Part shown: positions 1 to 5,875 of the stretch, piece by piece
Layout: every line of letters begins with the position of its first letter
Position numbering within the stretch: position 1 is the first letter of the stretch
Assembly: GCA_030592985.1 (NCBI GenBank)
Contig: JAUVIB010000225.1
Coordinates: 1-5,875, forward strand
Direction: 5' to 3'
Source: Calditrichaceae bacterium
GTDB lineage: Bacteria > Calditrichota > Calditrichia > Calditrichales > Calditrichaceae
Length of the DNA stretch: 5,875 nt
Program-made: the position numbers and the translations under genes
Notes under the pieces: model-generated
Seen by the model: only the letters and a program-made list of their open reading frames with translations
The model's database searches: none
What the model was told of the DNA's origin: nothing

Positions 1-2326
1 AATATTCCGGAAAAAGTTCATTAAATTTTTCATCGGCAAAACGGTTGCCTATTAAAACAAGAACGCCCTTATCAGTAAAGGAGCGAATAAGGCGTCCGGC
101 AGATTGAATAACTTTATTCATACCCGGATAAATATATGCATATTCAAATCCGGCGCCCTTGTCTGTGTCATGATAATTTTTTAAAAGTTCACGTTCAAAG
201 CTTATTTTAGGCAGAGCGGGACTCACAATAATAACACCTATAGTCATCTTTCCAAGATAATCTACACCCCCTGAAAAAACACCGCCAATCACTCCAAGGA
301 GAAGATAAGAATTATTTTTGTTTTTTAAAAGCGATAAAATATTTTTTTTCTCTGATTCCTTCAAACCCGGTTTTTGAATTATTTTCTCATAATAATCTTT
401 ATTCAAAAACAGATTTACATTTTGCAAAAAATCGAAGCTGGGAAAAAAACAGAGATAATTGCCTTTTTTTATGGCTGTAACATTGTTAATTATTTCTGCA
501 ATATTCTGATAATTCTTATGGCGGTCTTTATAACGGGTTGAAACGGAGGGAACTATTATAATTTTACGATTATTATTAGGGAATGGAGAATCCAAAATTA
601 ATTTTTCCGTCCGCCCTTTGTTAAAACCGAGTGATTCTTCAAAAAAATTAATAGGGTCAAGAGTCGCCGACATGGCGATCACACTATGAAATCCATCTAT
701 TTTCTGACCAAGATAATTGGAAGGATCACAACATTGAATTTTTAATATCCCGCCATTTTGAGCATTGACAAAGGGAATAAAAGCCTTGTCCTGAATATGG
801 GTAATCTTTACAAACCGACGGAGTTGATAATAAAATGATTCCAGCGGATCGTCTATTATCAGAATCTTCTTTTTTATATTATGGATAAGATATTTTATAA
901 AGGAAGCTTCAAACAGGGAAAACGCTTCATCCCAATCACGAATATTTAGATCGGTTTGATAATACTGCTTGCCGGAATAGTGTATTTCTCCTTCAGAATA
1001 GATATCAATGAGTAATTTATCGATCTCCTTCAGTGATTTCACAACTTCTTTGTGAATTTGTGTTCTCTTCTTCTTATATGATTTTATCAGGAATTGAACC
1101 ATTGCCCGCTCTATTGAAGGAGAAAGATAATCCAATCCCCGCTCATATAAATTATGTGCTTCATCAATTATCAGAATCCAATCTGAATAATCCTTAGCTC
1201 CGAACAGCCTTCTTAGGAAAACTGCAGGATCAAAAACATAATTAAAATCCCCCACAATCAAATCCACATGGAAACTAAGGTCAAGAGAAACTTCGAAGGG
1301 ACATAGCAGTAATTCTTCCGCAGAATTATAGATAATATCGGAAGTTAAAATGCTGTTTTGTAGTAATTCTACTATGAGATTGCTGCTTAACAGGCGGTCC
1401 TGGTAGTCTTTTGCATAAGGGCAATAAGCTTCATGACAAAAATGGATTTCGTTGGGGCACATTTTCTCTGAAGCCCTTAGGAATAAGGTAGTAATTTGCA
1501 AGTCCTGAGCTGTAAGATATTGCAATGTTTCTTCAACAATTTTTTGTTGAGTCGTTTTCGATGTCAGGAAAAATATTTTTTTATCATTCAGATAAGCGTA
1601 TCGAATAGCCGGAAATAACGCAGCTGCCGTTTTACCGGACCCAGTTGGAGCGGATGCTAACAGATGCTTGCCATTTTGCAAGACATTTTCAACCGCTTTC
1701 ATCATCATCTGCTGCTGAATCCGTTTTTCTTTAAGTGAAAACGATATTCCTTGCAGTTCTTTTTTGCGTTTCTCTATTTTTAATTCGTTTTCACGAATAT
1801 TCTCTATAATAGATGAAAATTTTTGTAATAATAGGCGTTCAACAAGTTGTCTTTCATAATGCACAGGGAAGGCTCTTTTGGCATTATCGATTAAATTAAT
1901 CACAATAATATAAGCCGCTACCTCAATCCCGGCTAATTCATCCTGTAGCAGATAAGCATAAAACAGAACCTGATTAATAAATTCGGGATGTTTCTCAATA
2001 TTCAGCTGTTTAAATTCTTTTTTATTTAATATAACCGATTTAATCTCTTCAATCTCAATGCGGTTTTGAAATTGATATACACCATCAATTCGTCCCTGAA
2101 TGGTAAATTGATATCCCTGATAAGAATATGTATGGTTGACAGAATACTCTGTATGAAACAGTCCGCGAGTCTGCTTTTTTGTTTGTTGAATTTTTGTTTG
2201 CGCCTGACGCCCCAGCATACCTCTTTGAGGTAATGGGAATGAAGATAAAATTTGTCTTTGTCCGGCATAGCCGACAAGATCTCTTACAGAAAGATAAATA
2301 TTCTTTTTTTCAATTTTAATAGCCAT
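1..2326 (-). CDS. PD-(D/E)XK nuclease / Rad3-XPD (DinG-like) Fe-S helicase fusion, 3' end outside window
   Basis: Predicted ATP-dependent DNA helicase with a fused nuclease-like domain, acting on DNA in the cytoplasm, probably in repair or processing of branched or single-stranded DNA. The frame is open for 775 codons and runs off the left edge. Residues 1-180 form a RecB/Cas4-type PD-(D/E)XK domain: an SVRDLV start motif, D81 in GRIDG, E94-I-K96, and a QxxxY motif at Q119/Y123. The helicase follows: Walker A SAPTGSGKT (K232), cysteines C290, C297, C302 and C342 placed as in the Fe-S domain of XPD/DinG helicases, DEAH at 388-391, motif III SAT at 553-555, and motif VI QSAGRLIR at 741-748. The visible end (RFADEKFNELFPEY) resembles the final segment of the family, so little is probably missing. 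I chose ATG at 2326, but its GGTGG is only two bases away; an in-frame GTG at 2332 is an alternative. It lies 13 bases after the TorD-like gene, with no promoter between them. The family is known; the exact biological role is inference. Confidence 0.93.
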   Translation of the reverse strand, partial: MAIKIEKKNIYLSVRDLVGYAGQRQILSSFPLPQRGMLGRQAQTKIQQTKKQTRGLFHTEYSVNHTYSYQGYQFTIQGRIDGVYQFQNRIEIEEIKSVILNKKEFKQLNIEKHPEFINQVLFYAYLLQDELAGIEVAAYIIVINLIDNAKRAFPVHYERQLVERLLLQKFSSIIENIRENELKIEKRKKELQGISFSLKEKRIQQQMMMKAVENVLQNGKHLLASAPTGSGKTAAALFPAIRYAYLNDKKIFFLTSKTTQQKIVEETLQYLTAQDLQITTLFLRASEKMCPNEIHFCHEAYCPYAKDYQDRLLSSNLIVELLQNSILTSDIIYNSAEELLLCPFEVSLDLSFHVDLIVGDFNYVFDPAVFLRRLFGAKDYSDWILIIDEAHNLYERGLDYLSPSIERAMVQFLIKSYKKKRTQIHKEVVKSLKEIDKLLIDIYSEGEIHYSGKQYYQTDLNIRDWDEAFSLFEASFIKYLIHNIKKKILIIDDPLESFYYQLRRFVKITHIQDKAFIPFVNAQNGGILKIQCCDPSNYLGQKIDGFHSVIAMSATLDPINFFEESLGFNKGRTEKLILDSPFPNNNRKIIIVPSVSTRYKDRHKNYQNIAEIINNVTAIKKGNYLCFFPSFDFLQNVNLFLNKDYYEKIIQKPGLKESEKKNILSLLKNKNNSYLLLGVIGGVFSGGVDYLGKMTIGVIIVSPALPKISFERELLKNYHDTDKGAGFEYAYIYPGMNKVIQSAGRLIRSFTDKGVLVLIGNRFADEKFNELFPEY

Positions 2327-2339
2327 GACCACCGCATCA

Positions 2340-2906
2340 TTATTCTTCGAGAAGATTTATAAGTTCAGCTAATGCTTGAGAATACTCCTTATAGAAATTC
2401 AGGGTTGTACTTTTATTTAAAATTCCACAAAAATGATTAAGGTTATTCTTTAAATAGTCCGAGTAAAAATGAATAATCTCTTCGTCTTCTAAATTAATAT
2501 TAAGCAAATTGGAAAAATAATCCATTAAATTTTGAAAATTATCAATATCTTCGGTTAAATCAAATAATATACCACTGTCTTCAAACAAATCATATAATTT
2601 ATTCGTATCAATATTCTCATTATAGCTTAGAGCATTAATCGGGACACGCGGTTCCTCGTTTTCAATAAAAGAAAATAAACGGGAATATTCACCATGTAAA
2701 CTTAACTGTTCTTCGCCTTGGTAAAAATTAATTATATCCAAAATTTTGGAAGTAATGGCCATGTCATATTCGGTTTCGCAGTATTTCTCCATTTCTCGAA
2801 ATATATATTGAAATTCATGGGTCATTTCATCAAAAGGAAATCCTAAAGCTTTTGCATAAAAACGAAAAGCCATACTTAGTATCGGTCTTGAAAAATCTTG
2901 CAGCAT
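2340..2906 (-). CDS. TorD/NarJ-superfamily (DMSO reductase chaperone-like) protein
   Basis: A 188-residue, mostly helical acidic cytosolic protein with no signal peptide or membrane segment. It resembles TorD/DmsD/NarJ chaperones, which bind twin-arginine signals of molybdoenzymes and assist cofactor insertion. Visible support: an N-terminal helix with RFYAKALGFPFDE, the hallmark-like LHGEYSRLFSF near residues 70-80, a proline-containing VPINALSY segment, LYDLFEDSGI, then LTEDIDNFQNLMDYFSNLL in the place of the family's PDH-hydrophobic-EFM-L helix, and a C-terminal FYKEYSQALAELI helix. The length suits the family. The motif is degenerate: the usual Pro-Asp-His is replaced by Thr-Glu-Asp, so the client may differ. 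The start is supported by AAAGGATAG with ten bases between AGGA and the ATG. It is first in an apparent operon with the Fe-S helicase-nuclease and has its own strong promoter. No molybdoenzyme gene is in view. Assignment is by eye; a generic helical protein cannot be excluded. Confidence 0.7.
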   Translation of the reverse strand: MLQDFSRPILSMAFRFYAKALGFPFDEMTHEFQYIFREMEKYCETEYDMAITSKILDIINFYQGEEQLSLHGEYSRLFSFIENEEPRVPINALSYNENIDTNKLYDLFEDSGILFDLTEDIDNFQNLMDYFSNLLNINLEDEEIIHFYSDYLKNNLNHFCGILNKSTTLNFYKEYSQALAELINLLEE

Positions 2907-2913
2907 CGTATCA

Positions 2914-2922
2914 CTATCCTTT
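2914..2922 (-). promoter_or_regulatory. Ribosome binding site of the TorD-like gene
   Basis: On the minus strand this reads AAAGGATAG. The AGGA core lies ten bases before the ATG at 2906, slightly far but usable. It supports that ATG as the start. Confidence 0.55.
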
Positions 2923-2942
2923 ATTTAATTAACTAATTCTGA

Positions 2943-2971
2943 ATTATACTGATTCACGATTTAAATGTCAA
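2943..2971 (-). promoter_or_regulatory. Consensus sigma70 promoter for the TorD-like/helicase operon
   Basis: On the minus strand, TTGACA (2971-2966) and TATAAT (2948-2943) are both perfect consensus hexamers with the optimal 17-base spacer. The expected transcription start is near 2936, giving a leader of about 30 bases containing the ribosome site. It reads leftward into the TorD-like gene and probably on through the helicase. The match is seen directly; activity is inferred. Confidence 0.85.
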
Positions 2972-3080
2972 AAGAAATATGGTCTGTTCCAGCTTATTTT
3001 AATTGTGTTACGAAAAACAGAATCTAATCATATAGCCAATTATATAAAAATTTTAGAAAATTTAGTATGAAATCAATAAA

Positions 3081-3216
3081 TAGTGTCTGAACGAAAAGTG
3101 AGGAAAATGTCATTTCGAGCGAAGTCGAGAAATCTATAAATTATTGTAAATGTTAAAGTTAAGATTTCTCCCTATGGTCGAAATGACGAAAAATGTGACT
3201 TTTTGTTCAGACACTA
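3081..3216. repeat. 136-bp imperfect palindrome, MITE-like element
   Basis: Two 55-base arms (3081-3135 and 3162-3216) flank a 26-base AT-rich loop. The outer 12 bases match perfectly (TAGTGTCTGAAC against GTTCAGACACTA). The arms also share GTCATTTCGA and GAGAAATCT, separated by diverged stretches. AAATAG occurs at both ends (3078-3083 and 3216-3221), and the terminal TA dinucleotides fit a TA target duplication like that of IS630/mariner-type elements. There is no coding capacity. It lies between the two divergent promoters and outside both inferred transcripts. Alternatives are a REP-like palindrome or a large cruciform-forming site. The structure is certain; mobility is inference. Confidence 0.75.
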
Positions 3217-3284
3217 AATAGGGCAATAATTTAACTTAAAAACAGGAATAGGCAGTAGTTTTCTTTAAATATTTATGCATATTA

Positions 3285-3313
3285 TTGACCGCTTAAAAGT
3301 TGGATAGTATATT
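3285..3313 (+). promoter_or_regulatory. Strong sigma70-like promoter for the propeller gene
   Basis: TTGACC (3285-3290) and TATATT (3308-3313) each match consensus at five of six positions, with a 17-base spacer. The start would be near 3320, leaving about 205 bases of leader before the ATG at 3525. No other plus-strand gene follows it first. It lies 69 bases to the right of the 136-bp palindrome. Confidence 0.6.
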
Positions 3314-3513
3314 TGTAGAAAAATTGCAAAATGCAGAGGATAAAACAAAGTGCCAAACCATTGCAGACAATTATGAATTTGGTTTGATAGATAGAATTTA
3401 AAATATTTACCTTCAGCAAAACATGGGCACTTGATTTTCGACTTTGCTTGGAATACATTCCATTATAGATCATTACAAATTCATTTAAAACACACACAAT
3501 ACATTATCACGGT
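3314..3513 (+). other. Long AT-rich leader of the propeller gene, no gene seen
   Basis: This is the inferred 5' untranslated region if the promoter at 3285-3313 is used. I see no known riboswitch core and no convincing gene. Visible items are CAAACC/GGTTTG arms at about 3353-3358 and 3381-3386, and a perfect 5-bp inverted repeat GGAATACATTCC (3450-3461) that could be a small operator. A weaker promoter-like pair, TTGATT (3431-3436) and TACATT (3454-3459) with a 17-base spacer, overlaps that palindrome. It would give a shorter leader of roughly 60 bases. Confidence 0.35.
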
Positions 3514-3519
3514 AGGTGG
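3514..3519 (+). promoter_or_regulatory. Ribosome binding site that decides the propeller start
   Basis: AGGTGG lies five bases before the ATG at 3525. The upstream in-frame GTG at 3516 falls inside this motif and has no ribosome site of its own, so ATG 3525 is preferred. Confidence 0.75.
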
Positions 3520-3524
3520 CGATT

Positions 3525-5600
3525 ATGTTGGTAATATCAACTACAGCTGGTAAGGCCCGATTTAATGGAAATTTGAAATTTTGGAAGTGGATACTTAAAA
3601 TTTTGGTACTGTTCCTCCTTTTTTCCACAATTAACAGTCTTGCACTTGAAAGCGGTAAAGTCATCCCCGTGAGTGCTCCTGGAGGTTTAGGGCCATTAGC
3701 GTCGCCAGGTGTGGTGAGTTATCCTCTTGGTGTAGCTCAGGTTTTAGGCACTGATCAGCCGGAAATATTTATCCGCACAACAAAATATGGTGTTGATCCC
3801 GGTTTGTACATGTACCCCGCCGCGGGTTATACTACCGATGGTGTACCCATTTTTGAGCCTCCTATTAAAGTAGGTTATCCCTTTCCGGAAGCAACTTATC
3901 CGCCGCAAGGGACTGTTTTTAAGACGGAAGATGGAAAAGTACATGCATTGTGGGTGCATGGAAAAGAACTTATTCACTCTGTTCTGAAATTTGAGCCGGA
4001 TTATCATTTTGAGTCCGTTGGTGTGCTCATAATGGAAGGGTTTTCCGGCGGTGCGCAGGCAGTAGCAGTGATGCCCGATAAAGAGGGATTCCAATTAGTC
4101 ATAGCGGTTAGTAATGGTAAGCCTTATGTATTGTGGAAGGGCAGCAAGCGGAGCACTGAGTATCAACCTTTCAAAGGGGATGGCACATGGCATGGCGGAT
4201 TTAGTCATGCGTATCTGTTGCGTGGACAATGTAATTCATTAAAGGACGGCACTATTATTCGTTGTACGCAATTCAGCAACACCGACCATGAAGTACGTTT
4301 TCATTATGGCCAATTAACAGCCGCTAAAGATAAGGATGGAAAGACTTTTATCATTGGAGGATCCCGCTACGGCAACCTGTCTAAGTATATTGATTTTTCC
4401 GTTGATGGCAAAACAAAAAAACAACATTTACTCAAAGGACCTGACGGGATTCTTTTACGCCACCCTACCATTGATCCACATCCGGTTTTCTATCCTAATC
4501 CTGATAACGATTGGTCGGACCTTCTTGTAGGCGGAGAAGGAGGGATTTACAGCTACCGTTGGACAAAAGATGGTTTTAAACAGCCTGTTCCTGCCTTGCA
4601 AAAAAAAGCACATCTTTATGGTGGATCTCTTCCTGTATCCAGTGTTGTTGATTGGAATGGCGACGGACTACAGGACCTGATAGCGGGAAATTCAGAGGGA
4701 TTTGTGCTCTTTTTTAAAAATATTGGTTCAAAGAATTCGCCACAATTTGCCAATGGTGTACACATTAAAGCCGGTGGCGAAGATATTTACATCCAATCCG
4801 GCTACCGGGGAAGCATTCAGGGGCCTGGTGAAGCACGTTGGGGGTATGTTTGTCCTACTGTGGTGGATTGGAATGAGGACGGATTGCTTGATATTCTTCT
4901 TAGTGATGCCATAGCCAACCATACAGTTTTTATAAATCAGGGGTCACGTACAAACCCTCAGTTAGATCGTGGCCTCCCTCTTTATTGTGAGGGCCTTGAT
5001 CTCCATGGAACATGGCGTACGCAACCTGCGATTGCCAAAATGGGTAAGGAGATGGCATATATCACCTTGGACGAAAATGATTATTTCCATATCTATTCCC
5101 GCATTGATGATTATAATGTTCATGACAGAGGTGTGTTGAAGCTGGAGGATGGTTCTGTCATTAATGCAAACTATTTGGAAGCTGGTGGAACAGGGCGTTT
5201 AAAACTGATTCTCTATGACTGGGACCAGGACGGAGCGAAGGATCTAATTGTCGGCACACCGCGCCATGGGTCCATTCCTAATCCGGAAACGGGCCTTCCA
5301 TATTCTCTCGGATATCCTGGTTCATCGGTGCTGTTTCTAAAAAACACCGGAACTGACGAAATGCCAGTTTTCGCCTTTCCCAAAATTTTTACACACAAAG
5401 GCGTCCCAATTTTTCTCGGACAACATGCTGCAGGACCAGCTGTGGCTGAACTGGGAAATCATGGAGGGGCTGATCTTATAGTAGCACATGAAAGCGGTGT
5501 CTTTTTTTATTTTTCTCGCCAACACTTAGGTCTCATCGATAGGGCAACAGCATTAAAATATTTAAAGGAACATGGATTGGGAGGTAAAATAAATGGATAG
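3525..5600 (+). CDS. Secreted FG-GAP/VCBS-repeat beta-propeller protein
   Basis: A 691-residue exported protein, function unknown; such propellers usually bind ligands or other proteins and can stabilise themselves with calcium. Residues 1-40 form a long signal peptide: a Lys/Arg-containing N-region, a hydrophobic core at about 22-36, and a likely cleavage after S-L-A40. There is no lipobox cysteine. The mature part has Asp-rich FG-GAP-type loops DWNGDGLQDL (376-385), DWNEDGLLDI (448-457) and DWDQDGAKDL (565-574), and degenerate ones at 327-332 (DNDWSD) and near the C-terminus (GGADLIV). Several blades carry an F-x-N-x-G-[ST]-x(3)-P strand-turn (N399, N471, N607). The C-terminus is a short helical tail (ATALKYLKEHGL) with no visible anchor or sorting domain. 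It is a single gene on its strand, divergent from the helicase operon, and looks richer in GC than those genes. Substrate and location (periplasmic, surface or released) cannot be told from the sequence. Confidence 0.88.
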   Translation: MLVISTTAGKARFNGNLKFWKWILKILVLFLLFSTINSLALESGKVIPVSAPGGLGPLASPGVVSYPLGVAQVLGTDQPEIFIRTTKYGVDPGLYMYPAAGYTTDGVPIFEPPIKVGYPFPEATYPPQGTVFKTEDGKVHALWVHGKELIHSVLKFEPDYHFESVGVLIMEGFSGGAQAVAVMPDKEGFQLVIAVSNGKPYVLWKGSKRSTEYQPFKGDGTWHGGFSHAYLLRGQCNSLKDGTIIRCTQFSNTDHEVRFHYGQLTAAKDKDGKTFIIGGSRYGNLSKYIDFSVDGKTKKQHLLKGPDGILLRHPTIDPHPVFYPNPDNDWSDLLVGGEGGIYSYRWTKDGFKQPVPALQKKAHLYGGSLPVSSVVDWNGDGLQDLIAGNSEGFVLFFKNIGSKNSPQFANGVHIKAGGEDIYIQSGYRGSIQGPGEARWGYVCPTVVDWNEDGLLDILLSDAIANHTVFINQGSRTNPQLDRGLPLYCEGLDLHGTWRTQPAIAKMGKEMAYITLDENDYFHIYSRIDDYNVHDRGVLKLEDGSVINANYLEAGGTGRLKLILYDWDQDGAKDLIVGTPRHGSIPNPETGLPYSLGYPGSSVLFLKNTGTDEMPVFAFPKIFTHKGVPIFLGQHAAGPAVAELGNHGGADLIVAHESGVFFYFSRQHLGLIDRATALKYLKEHGLGGKING

Positions 5601-5739
5601 CACAATGCCGTGATGATTATAAAGGTGATCAGAATTCTATTTTGGGAAATGCCCGGATTCCTTGAGTGATTTCGCTAAATTCTATATTATTTAAATTGAT
5701 TATGTCTTTAGCTCAGCAAGTAATAAATAAATTTCTTGG

Positions 5740-5775
5740 TTTTAAAAGGAGGATTCCCCTTGCCCCCTTTTTTAA
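5740..5775 (+). terminator. Possible intrinsic terminator (bidirectional-type stem)
   Basis: TTTTAAAAGGAGG (5740-5752) can pair with CCCCCTTTTTTAA (5763-5775) at ten of thirteen positions around a ten-base loop, giving a G/C core flanked by A and T runs. It is the only terminator-like structure after the propeller gene, but about 140 bases downstream of its stop. It may instead be part of a repeat element. Confidence 0.35.
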
Positions 5776-5820
5776 GCCTGCCCCCTACTGAGTCGGGCGC
5801 GGCGGCTAAAACGCGGGGGG
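5776..5820. other. GC-rich patch in AT-rich intergenic DNA
   Basis: This short block has CCCCC at 5781-5785, GGGCGCGGCGGC at 5795-5806 and GGGGGG at 5815-5820; the C and G runs could pair as a long-range stem. It contrasts sharply with the AT-rich sequence on both sides and has no open reading frame. It looks like part of a dispersed intergenic repeat or an insertion remnant. Confidence 0.4.
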
Positions 5821-5875
5821 ATTGAGTTAACTGTTTGTAAATATATAGGTTAAGTCATTATTAGCTGAGCAAAGG

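Larger units (their letters stand above)
5706..5874. repeat. Possible small element bounded by imperfect inverted repeats
   Basis: The left end (5706-5726) reads CTTT, A, GCTCAGC, AAG, TAATAA. The right end (5858-5874) reads TTATTA, GCTGAGC, AAAG. Apart from two small gaps these are reverse complements, 17 paired bases in all. They bracket the terminator-like stem and the GC-rich patch, which differ from the surrounding AT-rich DNA. There is no coding capacity. The right end touches the window edge, so its boundary and any target duplication cannot be judged. Chance pairing in AT-rich flanks is possible. Confidence 0.35.

Noticed and set aside
2026..2277. 83-codon minus-strand frame within the helicase gene
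   Set aside because: It lies entirely inside the nuclease domain in another frame. The helicase frame there carries the conserved GRIDG and EIK motifs.
3081..3216. CRISPR-like or tandem repeat interpretation of the palindrome
   Set aside because: There are only two arms in inverted orientation and no regularly spaced direct repeats.
3331..3387. Eighteen-codon leader open frame (MQRIKQSAKP...)
   Set aside because: No convincing ribosome site, no run of a single amino acid as in attenuator leaders, and this length is expected by chance.
3282..3497. Minus-strand open frame of 71 codons with a hydrophobic segment, antisense to the leader
   Set aside because: It starts with GTG and has no ribosome binding site. 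The hydrophobic stretch comes from AT-rich reverse complement, and the frame overlaps the predicted plus-strand promoter and leader.
3516..3524. GTG at 3516 as the start of the propeller protein
   Set aside because: The GTG lies within the AGGTGG ribosome site that serves the ATG at 3525, and no separate site precedes it.
3744..4094. 116-codon minus-strand frame antisense to the propeller gene
   Set aside because: It is the reverse complement of a well-supported coding region, has no recognisable motifs and is one of several such shadows.
5705..5720. TTTAGCTCAGCA, resembling the D-arm of a tRNA
   Set aside because: No acceptor stem, anticodon arm or T-arm (GGTTCGA) follows at the right spacing. 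It fits better as one end of an inverted repeat.

Overview
The window looks like bacterial chromosome: dense AT-rich coding, recognisable sigma70-type promoters and Shine-Dalgarno sites, and small palindromic intergenic repeats. The secreted beta-propeller protein, and intergenic palindromes of a style I associate with Bacteroidetes/FCB-type genomes, suggest a Gram-negative environmental bacterium. Neither is diagnostic, and I cannot name the taxon.

Left half (minus strand, about 1-2971): a two-gene transcription unit reading leftward. A consensus sigma70 promoter (2943-2971) drives a 188-residue TorD/NarJ-like chaperone (2340-2906). After a 13-base gap comes a large fusion protein that leaves the window at base 1, at least 775 residues long. 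It joins an N-terminal RecB/Cas4-like PD-(D/E)XK nuclease domain to a Rad3/XPD/DinG-type superfamily 2 helicase with four presumptive iron-sulfur cysteines. No molybdoenzyme, the usual client of a TorD-type chaperone, is visible.

Middle (about 2972-3524): a divergent intergenic region. It holds a 136-bp imperfect palindrome with 12-bp perfect ends, MITE-like and consistent with TA target duplication. It also holds a strong plus-strand promoter about 240 bases upstream of the next gene, which implies a leader of about 205 bases.

Right half (plus strand, 3525-5600): one gene for a secreted FG-GAP/VCBS-type beta-propeller protein with a signal peptide and several Asp-rich calcium-type loops. 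Its codons look more GC-rich than those of the leftward genes.

Right end (5601-5875): no gene. It has a terminator-like stem and an abrupt GC-rich patch, both lying between imperfect inverted repeats at 5706-5726 and 5858-5874, perhaps a second small element.

The most interesting point is the pairing of a TorD-like chaperone with an Fe-S helicase-nuclease under one promoter. The propeller gene is divergent from this unit and has no evident functional link to it.
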